Positions 22,611 through 35,600 of a stretch of DNA of 64,000 nucleotides are shown in pieces. The notes under the pieces were generated by a model. That model did not search any database. It saw nothing but the letters and a program-made list of their open reading frames with translations, and was not told where the DNA came from. Source of the stretch: Capra hircus (Eukaryota > Chordata > Mammalia > Artiodactyla > Bovidae); contig NC_030808.1 in NCBI RefSeq assembly GCF_001704415.2, positions 132,323,089-132,387,088 on the forward strand. Direction: 5' to 3'. A program made the translations under genes and the position numbers. How positions within the stretch are numbered: the first letter of the stretch is position 1; every line of letters begins with the position of its first letter.

Positions 22611-22839
22611 TGAGCTTCTCAGGTGGCATGAGTGGTAAAGAACACACCTGCCAATGCATGAGATATAAGAGACGTGGGTTTGATCTCTGGGTTCGAAAGA
22701 TCCTCTGCAGGAGGGCATGGCAAGTCACTCCACTATTTTTGCCTTGAGAATCCCCGTGGACAGAGGAGCCTGGCAGGCTATAATCCGTAGGATCACAAAG
22801 AGTCATGCACAACTGAAGTGACTGAGCACACGTGCACGA
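22611..22839 (+). mobile_element. Bov-tA2/ART2-like SINE
   Basis: It starts TGAGCTTCTCAGGTGGC and ends CTGAGCACACGTGCACGA. The 10-bp flanks AACACAGTTC (22601-22610) and AACACATTTC (22840-22849) differ at one base and probably are the target duplication. Confidence 0.88.
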
Positions 22840-22879
22840 AACACATTTCTAAATATTTTATTTTACTCTCAGACCTTCT

Positions 22880-23045
22880 CACAGTTACACCGTTATACCT
22901 TCTCACAGTAACTATGAGGTCTAGATTCCATTATTATTGTTTTACTGATGAGGAAATTAAGAAAGAGGGAAGTAACTGTCAGCTAGTAATTAGCAGAGTT
23001 AGGATATCTTGCTCCAAAGTCTGTATCATTCGCCTCCATGCTATA
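22880..23045 (+). mobile_element. MIR SINE
   Basis: The stretch ACTATGAGGTCTAGATTCC, ACTGATGAGGAAATTAAG, TCAGCTAGTAATTAGCAGAG and ATTCGCCTCCATGCTAT follows the MIR core in order (ACAGATGAGGAAACTGAGG, AGCTAGTAAGTGGCAGAG). This is an ancient mammalian SINE. Confidence 0.78.
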
Positions 23046-23651
23046 GAGAAAAGGGTATTAACAACAGCGACAACAAAAATGTAGGAATACCTTAACTCTG
23101 TAATTGGTAGTATACTTTTGAGAGAGAGTGTTTCATATTTTTATTTTTTAAGCAATGACATGGACTTAGAAGACACTAAAATTTATTAGAGCAGAGAATT
23201 AAATATTAGAATACTAGCACTCATCGCCAAAGAGAAACCAAGAAAAGCACCTTGATAGATGATTGCCTTGTATAAATTGGAGAATTAAAAATTACCTAAA
23301 GTTTTAACTATGTATTGATGTATGGCAGCTCAGAAACCTTTAAGATTGATCTACAAAAGAAAGGTGGGATTTACCATATTGTATAATTTGGGAGTGTTTT
23401 TAGCCAGAACTACTAACCTGTTGAAAGATAGGGTGAAAAATTAATATCGTCTTTGTGGTGCACAGATTTTAGAATAGAACTAATCCCAAGAGGGTTGTGA
23501 TGGATGCTGATGGTGAGGTGAAAAGTTGTCTGGGCACAGAGCCAGAGAGCTTGACTTTTGCAGTTTTTTCTCCTACAACTTCATAGTGTAGTTACCAGGA
23601 TGGTTCTTTTGTGACTAAACGTGAAGTAAGGTTTTGGGTTTTGTAAACTAT
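23046..23651. other. Intron, no recognised feature
   Basis: No recognised repeat or gene. Confidence 0.55.
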
Positions 23652-23659
23652 ATTTTCAA

Positions 23660-23865
23660 GGGCTGCCCGAGTGGCACAGTAATAAAAAATCTGCCTACCA
23701 ATGCAGGAGACACAGGTTTGATTTCTGGGTCAGGAAAATAGCCTGTTGAAAGAAATAGCAACCCACTCCTGTATTCTTGCCTGGAAAATTCCATGGACAG
23801 AGGATCCTGGTGGGTTACAGTCCATAGGATCACAGTCGGATGCGACTGAACACACATGCTCATAC
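23660..23865 (+). mobile_element. Bov-tA2/ART2-like SINE
   Basis: It starts GGGCTGCCCGAGTGGCACAG and ends CGACTGAACACACATGC. The 8-bp target duplication ATTTTCAA is perfect (23652-23659 and 23866-23873). Confidence 0.92.
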
Positions 23866-23873
23866 ATTTTCAA

Positions 23874-24199
23874 ATAATACAGGCTTCTAAAATTTTGCCT
23901 AATAAATACTAATTTGTTGTTCATGAAAATCATTTTCTTTTAATTCTTTAGATGTGTACTCGCTTATAACTCACAGTTATTTAGCGAAACAGTTTTTGAA
24001 TTCTACATTATTCTGTATTCGGATATTGATACTCTAGTTCCTTAGAAATTTTAACATGTTTAATGATCTCATCCATAATTGTGAGGTTTTCAGAAAGCTG
24101 AAAATGCCATTTCCGAGTCTAAATACAGCATTTGAGTCAGAATAAGATGATTTTCAGAAGCATTTTTTTTCTGTTTGTTATTGGTAGCTTTTATAGAAA
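23874..24199. other. Intron, no recognised feature
   Basis: AT-rich intron without a recognised repeat. Confidence 0.55.
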
Positions 24200-24405
24200 G
24201 TGAAAAGTGAAGTCGCTCAGTCGTGTCCAACTCTTCACGACCCCATGGACCCTACCAGGCTCCTCTGTCCATGGAATTTTCCAGGCAAGAGTACTGGAGT
24301 GGGTTGCCATTTCCTTCCCTAGGGGATCTTCCCAACACAGGGATTGAACCCTGGTCTCCCGCACTGCAGGGAGACACTTTACCTTCTAAGCCTCCAAGGA
24401 AGCCA
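24200..24405 (-). mobile_element. Bov-tA SINE, antisense
   Basis: It reads GTGAAAAGTGAAGTCGCTCAG to CTCCAAGGAAGCC, the reverse complement of Bov-tA. No clear target duplication. Confidence 0.88.
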
Positions 24406-24479
24406 CGAAGTCATGTTAAAAATGGAAGATATTCAAATTGGAGACATTCGAGAGTGCATGTATATATAACAGTATTTGG

Positions 24480-24696
24480 ATTGTGCTAAGTTGCTTCAGT
24501 CGTGTCCAACTCTTTGTGACCCTATGGATTATACCCCACCAGCCTTCTCTGCCCATGGAATTCTCCAGGCAAGAATACTGAAGTGGTTGCCATTTCCTTC
24601 TCCAGTGGATCTTCCCAACCCAGGAATCAAACCCCATCTCTTATGTCTCCTTCATTGGCATGCGGGTTCTTTAACACTAGCACCACCTGGAAAGCC
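24480..24696 (-). mobile_element. Bov-tA2-like SINE, antisense, 122 bp before STAG1 exon B
   Basis: It reads ATTGTGCTAAGTTGCTTCAG to CCACCTGGAAAGCC. The target duplication CAGTATTTG lies at the left flank (24470-24478) and at 24697-24705. It lies close enough to the exon B acceptor to share its intronic splicing environment. Confidence 0.9.
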
Positions 24697-24762
24697 CAGT
24701 ATTTGCATAATACTGTTTTTGTTGCTTGCTGAAAATGAGTACGAAGTCCATTCTACCTTTGA

Positions 24763-25673
<911 letters not shown>

Positions 25674-25996
25674 CTGTTTATTTATTTATTTTTGGCTGTG
25701 CTTCATCTTCATTGCTATGCCAGCTATTCTCTAGTTGTGGCAAGCTTGAGCTACATTCTGGTTGTGGTATGTAGGCTTTTCAATGTTGTGGCTTCTCTTT
25801 CTGCAGAGCACAGGCTCTAGGGAACGTGGGCTTCAGTAGTTGCACTTTCTGATCTCTAGAGCACAGGCTCAGGAGTTGTGGCACATGGGCTTAGTTGTTC
25901 CATGGCATGCGGGATCTTCCTAGATCAGGGATTTGAACCCTTATCTCCTATATTGGCAGGTGAATTCCTTACCACTGGGCCACAAGGGAAGCCCAG
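25674..25996 (-). mobile_element. CHR-1 SINE, antisense
   Basis: TTTATTTATTTATTTTTGGC is the reversed tail. It is followed by the repeated GTTGTGGC motifs and CAGGGATTTGAACCCTTATC, and it ends at the tRNA-derived head CCACTGGGCCACAAGGGAAG. CHR-1 is shared by cetaceans, hippos and ruminants. Confidence 0.85.
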
Positions 25997-26077
25997 TATT
26001 TTATCTTTTTAAGTGCAATTTTATTTTTAGACTTTTAGGATAATTTTGGTAATATTCCTTGACTTTCTTTTTTATGC

Positions 26078-29000
26078 TATTTTTTAAAAATTTGTTAATT
26101 GGAGGATAATGGCTTTACAATATTGTGTTGGTTTCTGCATACAATGTGAATCAGAAATAATTTTATACATTTCCTCTCCCTCTTGAGCCTCCTCTGCTCA
26201 CATCCAACCCCTCTAGGTCATCACAGAGAGCCAGGCTGGGCTCCCTGTGTTATATAGCAGCTTTCCACTAGTTATCCATTTTTACATGATAGTGTAGGCT
26301 CTGACATCAAGAAGCTTCCATAGGCCTCTTATCCTCATTCACCAGAGGGCAGACAGAATGAAATCCACAATAACAGGAAACTAGCCACCTAATCACATGG
26401 ACCACAGCCTTGTCTAACTCAATGAAACTATGAGCCATGCTATGTAGGGTCACCCAAGATGGATGAGTCATGGTAGAGAGTTATGACAAAACATGGTCGA
26501 CTGAAGAAGGGAATGGCAAACCACTGCAGTATTCTTGCCTTCAGAACCCCACGAACAGTATGAAAAGGCAAAAAGATAGGACCCTGAAAGATGAACTTCC
26601 CAGGTTGGTAGATGCCCAATATGCTACTGGAGAAGAGTGGAGAAATAACTCCAGAAAGAATGAAGAGACAGAGTCAAAGTGAAAACAGAGCCCAATTCTG
26701 GATATGACTAGTGATGGAAGTGAAGTCCAATGCTCTAAAGAACAATGTTGCATAGGAACCTGGAATGTTAGGTCCATGAATCAATGTAAATTGGAAGTGG
26801 CCAAACACGCAAAAGTGGCAAAAGTGAACATTGACATTTTAGAAATCAGTGAACCAAAATGGACTGGAATGGACAAATTTAATTCAGATGACCATTATCT
26901 CTACTACTTTAGGCAAGAATCCCTTAGAAGAAATGGAGTAGCCCTCATAGTCAACAAAAGAGTCCAGATTGCAGTACTTGGGTACAATCTCAAAAACGAC
27001 AGACTGATTTGTGTTGGTTTCCATGGCAGACCATTCAGTATCACAGTATTCCAAGTCTATGCCTGAACCAGTAATGCTGAAGAAGCTGAAGGTGAATGGT
27101 TTCTATGAAGACCTACAAGACCTTCTAAAACTAATACCAAAAGAAGATTCCTTTTCATCATAGGGGACTGGAATGCAAAAGTAGAAAGGCACGAGATACC
27201 TGAAGTTTGGCCTTGAAGTACAAAATGAAGCAGGGCAAAGACTTACAGAATTTTGCCAAGAGAACACACTGGTCATAGCAAACACCCTCTTCCAACAACA
27301 CAAGAGATGATTCTACACATAGACATCACCAGATGGTCAACATCGAACTCAGATTGATTATATTTTTTGCAGCTGAAGATGGAGAAGCTCTATACCGTCA
27401 GCAAAAGCAAGACCAGGAGCTGACTGTGGCTCAGATCATAAGCTCCTTATTGCAAAATTAATTTGAAGAAAGTAGGGAAAACCAGTAGGCCATTCAGGTA
27501 TGACCTAAATCAAATCCTTTATGATTATACAATGGAAAAGACAAAGATTCAAGAGATTAGACCTGCTAGACAGAGTGCCAGAAGAACTATGGATAAAGGT
27601 TCATGACATTGTACAAGAGGCAGTGATCAAGACCATCCCCAAGAGAAAGAAATGCAAAAGGGCAGAAAGGTTGTCTGAGGAGGTCTTACAACTAGCTGAG
27701 AAAAGAAGAAAAGTGAAAGACAAAGGAGAAAAGGAAAATTATACACATTTAAATGCAGCGTTCCAAAGAATATCATGGAGAGACAAGAAACTCTTCCTCA
27801 GTGATCAATGCAAAGAAATAGAGGAAAACAGTAGAATGGGAAAGACTAGAGGTGTCTTGAAGAAAATTAGAAATACCAAGGGAACATTTCATGCAAAAAT
27901 GGGCTCAATAAAGGACAGAAACAGTATGGACCTAACAGAAGTAGACTCTATTAGGAAGAGGTGGCAAAAAGATCTTCATGGCCCAGATAACCACAATGGT
28001 GTGATCACTCAACTAAGAGCCAAACATCCTGGAATGTGAAGTCAAGTGGGCCATAGGAAGTATCACTAAGAAGTAAAGCTAGAGGAGGTGATGGAATTCC
28101 AGTTGAGCTATTTCAAATCCTAAAAGATGATGCTGTGAAAGTGCTGCACTCAATATGCCAGCAAATCTGGAAGACTGAGTAGTGGCCACAGAACTGGAAA
28201 AGGTCAGTTTTCTTTCCAGTCCCAAACAAAGGCAGTGCCAAAGAATGCTCAAAGTACTACACAACTGCGCTTGTCTCACATGCTAGCAAAATAATGCTCA
28301 AAATTCTCCAAGCGAGGCTTTAACGGTACCTGAACCAAGAAATTCCAGATATTTAAGCTGGATTTAGAAAAGGCAGAGGAACCAGAGATCAAATTGCCAA
28401 CATCCACTGGATCATTGAAAAAGCAAGAGAGTTCCAGAAAAACATCTGGAACATCTGCCTTATTGACTACACCAAAGCCTTTGACTGTGTGGATCACAAC
28501 AAACTGTGGAAAATTCTTAAAGAGATGGGACTACCAGGCCACCTTACCTGCCTCATGAAATCTGTATGCAGGTCAAGAAGCAATAGTTAGAACTGGTCAT
28601 GGAACGACAGACTGGTTCCAAATTGGGAAAGGAGTATATCAAGGCTGTCTAATGTCACCCTGCTTATTTAACTTATACGCAAGAGTACATCATGCAAAAT
28701 GCCGGGCTGGATGAAGCATAAACTGGAATCAAGATTGCCGGGAAAAATATCAATAACCTCAGATATGCAGATGACACCACCCTTATGGCTGAAAGCAAGA
28801 AGGAACTGAAGAGCCCCTTGATGAAAGTGAAAGAGGAGAGTGAAAAAGCTGGTTTAAAACTCAACATTCAAAAAACTAAGATCATGGCATCCAATCCCAT
28901 CACTTCATGGCAAGTAGACATGGAAACAATGGAAACAGTAAGAGACTTTATTCTTGTGCTCCAAAATCACTGGAAATATTGACTGCAGCCAGGAAATTAA

Positions 29001-29660
29001 AAGATACTTGCTCTTTGGAAGAAAAGCTATGACCAACCTAGACAGCATATTAAGCAGAGGCATTACTTTGCCAACAAAGGCCCATCTAGTCAAAGCTATG
29101 GTTTTTCCAGTAGTCATGTATGGATATGAGAGTTGAACCATAAAGAAAGTTGAGTGCCAAAGAATATATGATTTTGAGCTTTGGTGTTGGAGAAGACTCT
29201 TGAGAGTCCCTTCGACTGCAAGAAGATCAAACCTGTCCATCCTAAGGAAATCGGTCCTGAGTATTCATTGGAAAGACTGAAGCTGAAGTTGAAGCTCCAG
29301 TACTTGGGCCACTTGATGGAAAGAACTGACTCATTGGAGAAGACCCTGATGCTGGGCAAGATTGAAGGTAGGAGGAGAAGGGAATGACAGAGGGTGACAT
29401 GGTTGGATGGCATCACCAACTCAATGGATATGAGTTTGAGCAAGCTTCAGGACTTGGTGATGGACAGGGAGGCCTGAGGTGCTGCTGTCCATGGAGTCTC
29501 AAAGGGTCGGACACGACTGAGCAACTGAACTGAATATATATATGTCAATGCTACTTTCTCCCTTCATCCTACCCTCTCTTTTCTCCATTGTGTCCACAAT
29601 TAAGACTTATTTTCTGTATGTTACCATTGTTAACGTGTAGGTCATTTTTAGTTTTTTATT
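26078..29660 (-). mobile_element. Bovine L1 3' end, antisense, split by a BovB
   Basis: Two pieces of one L1 3' UTR are present: 26078-26296 (GGAGGATAATGGCTTTACAAT to ACATGATAGTGTA) and 29537-29660 (ATATATATGTCAATGCTACTT to GTGTCCACAATTAAGAC). They are separated exactly by the BovB at 26297-29536, so the BovB entered an existing L1. Confidence 0.75.
26297..29536 (+). mobile_element. BovB LINE, nearly full coding length, sense
   Basis: About 3.24 kb, from the 5' UTR (CATCAAGAAGCTTCCATAGG) to the 3' end (GACACGACTGAGCAACTGAAC). Domains in order: AP-endonuclease-like frame 26704-27066 (GTWNVRSMN near its residues 19-27, then NSDDHYLYY); linker frame 27521-28039; RT, with YADD intact at 28764-28775; C-terminal frame 29181-29387. 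All frames are broken by stops and indels, so it is inactive. It is the most complete BovB in the window. Confidence 0.93.
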
Positions 29661-29689
29661 TTTAAAGAGCTCAGGGCAATTTATTTTTT

Positions 29690-32600
29690 TTAATAGGTTG
29701 GCAAGTTTTAAAATTTTTTAAATTGAAAAATAGTGTATATTATCCAAACTCTGTAGTACAGCAAAGTGACTCAGTTATACAGATACATACATTCCTTTTT
29801 TTATATTCCTTTCCAATATGATTTATCACTGGATATTCAGTATAGTTTCCTGTGCTATATATTAGGACCTTGTTTTTTATCCATTCTGAATGTAATAGTT
29901 TTCATCTACCAACCTCAGCCTCCTAGTCCATCTCTCTCCCTCTCCCCCTTCCCCATGGCAACCACAAGTCTGTTCTATATGTCAGTGAGTCTGTTTCTGT
30001 TTCATAGGTAGGTTCGTTTGTAGCATATTTTAGATTCCACATGAGAGTTCTCATGGTATTTGTCTTGCTCTTTCTGACTTAACTTCACTTAGTATGATGC
30101 ATCCATGTTGCTGCAAGTGGCATTATTTCATTTTTTTTTTTATGGCTGAGTACTATTTCATTGTTTATATTTACCACATCTTAATCCATTCATCTGTCAA
30201 TGGATATTTACATCGTTTCTGTGTTTTGGCTATTGTGAACAGTGCTGCCAGGAATATAAGGGTACACATATCTTTTTGACTGACAGTTTTGTCCACGTAT
30301 ATTCCCAGCAGTGGGGCTACTGGATCATATAATAATTCTGTTTTTATAGTTTTCTGAGAAACCTTTATTCTGTTTTCCATAGTGACTGTACAAACTTTCC
30401 TTCCCACCAACGGTGTAGAAAAGTTCCCTTTTTGCCACATCCTCTCTAGCATTTATTACTTGCAGACTTTTTAATGATGACCATTTTGACCGTGTGAGGT
30501 GGTACCTCATTGTAGTTTTCATTTGCATTTCTCTAATAATTTAGTTACACTGAGCATCTTTTCATGTACTTAGTGGCCTTTTGTATGTCTTGTTTGGAGA
30601 AAGGTCTATCAAGGTTGTCTACCCACATTTTGATTGGGTTATTTGCTTTTTTGTTGTTAAATTGTATTGAGTTGTTTGTATATTTTGGAGATTAAGCCCT
30701 TGTCTGTCACATCATTTGCAGATGCTTTCTCCCATTCCATAGGTTTTTTTCAGTGTTTTTTTTTTTTAATGGTTTCCTTTGCTGTACAGAAGTATATAAA
30801 TTTTATTATGTCTCATTGGTTTATTTTTTATTTCTATTGTCTTGGGACACCGATCTAAGAAAACACTGGTACAGTTTATGTCAGAGACTGTTTTGCTCAT
30901 GCTATTTTCTAGGAGTTTTATGGTGTCTTATGTTTAGTCTTTAAGCTATTTCAAGTATATTTTTGTGCATTGTGTGAGGATGTGTTCTAACTTCATTGAC
31001 TTATTGATACCTGCAGGTCTCTAGCTTTCCTAGCACAACTAGCTACAGAGACTTTCTTTTTTCCATTGTATATTCTGGTCCCATTTGTCAAAGATTAATT
31101 GATCATGGTTGTGTAGGTTTATTTCTGGGCCTTCTATTCCTTTGATTCATATGCCTGTTTTTGTACCAATACCGCACTGTTTGGATTACTGTAGCTTTGT
31201 AGTCTTGTCTGAAGTCTGGGAGAGTTATGCCTTCTGCTTGCTTTTTTCTTTTTTTTTTCTTTCCAGAATGCTCTGGCAATTCTGGGTCTTTTATCGTTCA
31301 ATATAAATTTGCTATAGTTCTGTGGAAAATGTCATGAGTATTTTGATAGGGATGGCATTAAGTCTCTGGATTAGTTTGGCTAGTAGTGCCTCTTTAACAG
31401 TTAATTATTCAAATTTAAAAAGCATGGGTTATTTTTCCATTTTATGAATTTTTTATTCCATTTATTAATATTTTGTAGTTCTTAGCATATAAGTCTTTCG
31501 CCTCCTTGGTCAGGTTTATACCTAGGTATTTTATTTTTGATGTAATTTTTTTAAATAGTATTTTTTTTTTACATTCCCCTTCTGATATTTCATTGTTGTG
31601 TAAAGGAATGCAACTGATTTCTGAATGTTAATCTTGTATTCTACTTTGCTGAATTCACTTTTTATATCTATTAGTTTTCGTGTGGAGTCCTTGGAATTTT
31701 CTGTGTATAGTATCATCTCGTCTACATATAGTAAAACTTTTACCTTCCAGTTTGGATACCTTTTATTTCTTTTCCTTGTTTGATTGATGTGGGTAGAACT
31801 TCCGAAACTGTATTAAATAGAAGTGGTGACAGTGGGTATCCTTGTCTTATTCCAGCCTTTACTGCGAAGGCTCTCCATTTTACCTCATTGAGTATTATAG
31901 TGGCTCTGCTATAAATGGCTTTTAGTATGTTGAGCTTTGTTCCCTCTTTTCTGACTTTGGTAAGAATTTTTATCATGAATTTGTCAAATACTTTTTCTAC
32001 ATCTCTTGAGATAATCGTGTGTTTTTTTACTTTTTTTTGTTAATGTGATGTTATTACACTCATTTATTTGCATATTTTGAACTATCCTTGTAAATCTGGG
32101 ATATAATCTCACATAGTCATGGTATATTGTCTTTTCTATGTGTTGTTGAGAATTTTTGCATCTACATTCATCAAAGATACTGACATGTCATTTTCTTTTT
32201 TGGTAATGTCTTAGTCTGATTTTGGTATCAGGGTGATGGGGCTTCATAGATTGTCTCTGAGAGTGTTCCCTCCTCTTGAGTCTTTTCTAAGAGTTTAACA
32301 AGAATCAGTATACATTCTTGTATGTATGTTTGCAGAAGTTGTCCGTGAAACCACCCAGTCCTGGACTGAATTTTTTTTAGGACGTTTTTTAATTACAGGT
32401 TGTATTTTACTTTTAGTGATCAGTCTTTTCAAATTATTTATTTCTTCTTGATTCACGTTTGGTTGTCTATATTTTTCTACAAAGTTGTCCATTTCTTCTA
32501 AGTTGTCAATTTGTTGCTGTATAATTGCAGTATTCTCTTACCTTTTCCCCCCCACCAGCCCTGTCAATTGAAATTACTCCTTTTTCACTTCTTATTTTGT

Positions 32601-35600
32601 TTATTTGGGTGCCATCTCTTTTCTTCTTGGTGAGTCTGGCCAGAGGTTTGTCAATTTTGTTTACCCTTTCAAAGAACCAGCTCTTGGATTTGTTGGTTTT
32701 GTTTTTTTTTTTAATCTTTATTTTCTTTCCACCCTGATCTTTATTATTTCACTCCTTTGACTTTAATTTTTTGTTATTGTTTTTGTTCTCCTTTTTCTAA
32801 TTCTTTTAGGTGATAGTTTAGGGTGTTTACTTGAAATTTTTTGGTTTTTGATCAAGGCCTGTTATCACTCTGAACATTCCTCTGAGAACTGCTTTTGCTG
32901 CATCCAGATTTTTTATGATTGTGTTTTCATTGTCATTTGTCTCAAGGTATTTTTAAAATTCTTTTATTATGATTTCCTCATTGACCCATTTTTCAGCAGC
33001 ATGTTATTTAGTCTCCAGGTCATCATTTTTTTCTCATTTCTCTCCTGTGGTTGATTTCTAGTTTCATGCCGTTGTGGTCAGAGAAGATACTTAAAACAGT
33101 TTCTGTACTATTTAAGGTTAGTTTTGTGCCCCAGGATGTGGTCAGTCCTAGAGAATGTTCCATGTGCACTTGAAAAGAATTTACTTGGGGTTTTGTTTTT
33201 TCGTTTGTTTTCTTTTTTGGATGTAGTATCCTGAAAATACCAGTTAAGCGAAGCTGTTCTGTTGTATCATTAAGGACTTACGTTGCCTTATTGATTCTCT
33301 GTATGGAAGATCTGTCTATTGGTGTGAGTAGGATGTTAGAGTCTCCTGCTGTTAGTGTATTCATATTGATTTCTCCCTTTATGTTCTGTTAGTATTGGGG
33401 TGCTTGTATATTAGGTGCATATATATTGAAGTGGGTAAAAATCCTCTTATTTTATTGATCCTTTTATCATTATTAATGCCCTTTATCTTTCAGCCTTTGC
33501 TTTAAAGTCTATGGATTTCTTTTATATTTTTAATTTGTCATTGCCCTGTTTTTTCAAGTCTGTTAACTCCTTCCTAATCCACTTGATTTAGACTGATACT
33601 CATATGGGCTCAAATACATTCTTAAAAGAAAAAAAATTTGCATTTTCTTACTCTCCTTCCTTACATTTTGTGCTTTTGATGTCCCTTTTTATATCTTCAT
33701 ATTTATCCCTTTGCTGTTCCTTGTGTTTATCATTACTTTCGCAAGTAGGGTTTTTTTCCCCCCTTTTCATCTGTATTATGGCTAATTTAAATGCTTTACT
33801 TTCCAGTTGTGATTTCCTCCTTCCTATTTCTTCTTTTCTATTTAGCAATGACCTTTCAATATTTATTTTAGGATAGGTTTAATATTGCTATGTTGTTTTA
33901 ATTTCTGCTTCTCTGAAAAATTATTTATTTCTCATCCTACTCTAAATTATAATCTTGCTGGCTAGAATATTCTAGGTTGCAGATTTTTCTCTTTTAAGAT
34001 TCTCAATATATTTCATCACTCCCTTCTGGCCTGCAGTATTTCTGTAGAGAAATCAGCTGACTGCCTTATGGGAATTGCTTGTAAAAAAAAAAAAACAAAC
34101 CCAACTTTTCTCTTCCTGCCTTTAGAATCCTCTCCTTTTAACTTGTGCCTTTTTTTTTATTATAATACGTGTTTGTGTATATCTGATTGTGTTCATCTTG
34201 TTTGGGACCTTCTGTGCTTTCTGTATCTGGATATCTGTTTCCTTCTTTAAGTTTGGGAAATTTTCTGCCATAATTTCATCAAATACATTTTTAATCCTCT
34301 GTCCTCCTTTTTCCTCTTCTGGAATTCCTATTATGCATAGATTAGCCCACTTTATATTATCCTGTAGGTCTCTTTATGTTGGGTTTTTTTGGGTTTCGGG
34401 GGAGGGGGGGATCTGGCATTCTGTCTGCTACCTTGATTCGATAGTTTTTAATCAGTCTTATTTTCCAGGTCACTTATTCTTTCTTCTGCATTCGTTCTGC
34501 TATTCATTGCCTTGAGCTCAGGTTTTGTCTCAGGAAAGGAATTTTCTAATTTTTCTTGGCACCTCCTTATAGCTTCTACTTCCTTTTTATAATAACCTGC
34601 ATTTTCATCAATAGTGTTTATTAATTTCTGCAATATTTTCAATACCTCCTTTTTGAAGTCCGTATCTGTTATACTGAAGAGGTCTGTTACATTGTTTATT
34701 CCTTCAGGGGCATTTTCTTGGTCTTTTAACTGAAAGTGATTCCTCTGCTTTTTCATTTTCTTATATTTCTCTTACTCTGAGTTTAGGAGGAACAGTTATC
34801 TACTGTGGTCTTAGAAGCCTGTTTATCAGCAAGAGTGAAGAGAAGCAAAAGCAAAGGAGATAAGGAATGATATACCCATCTGAATGCAAAGTTCCAAAGA
34901 ATAGCAAGGAGAGATAAGAATGCCTTCTTAAGTGAACAGTGCAAAGAAATAGAGGAAAACAATAAAATGGGAAAGGCTAGCAGTCTCTTCAAGAAAATTA
35001 GAGATACCAAGGAAACATTTCATGCAGAGATGAACACAATAAAGGATAGAAACAGTATGGACCTAACAGGAGCAGAAATATTAAGAAGAGGTAGCAGGAA
35101 TACACAGAAGAACTGTGCAAAATAGGTCTTAATGACCCAGATAACCACAATGGTGTGATCACTCACCTAGAGCCAGATAGCCTGGAGTGCGAAGTGAAGG
35201 GGGCCTTAGGAAGAAGAATCACCACAAACAATATGCCAGCAAATTTGGAAAACTCAGCAGTGGCCACAGGACTGGAAAAGCTCAGTTTTCATTCCAATCC
35301 CAAGGAAAGGCAATGTCAAAGAATGTTCAGACTACTGCACAGTTGCACTCATTTCACATGCTAACAGGTAATGCTTAAAATCCTTCAAGCTAGGCCTCAG
35401 CAGTATGTGAACAAAGAACTTCCATATGTACAAGCTGTATTTAGATAAGGCAGAGGAACCAGAAATCAACTTGCCAACACCCGTTGCATCAGAGAAAAAG
35501 CAAGGCAATTCCAGAAAAACATCTGCTTCTGCTTCATTGACTCTGCTAAAGCCTTTAGCTGTGTGGATCACAACAAACTGTGGAAAGTTCTTCAAGAGAT

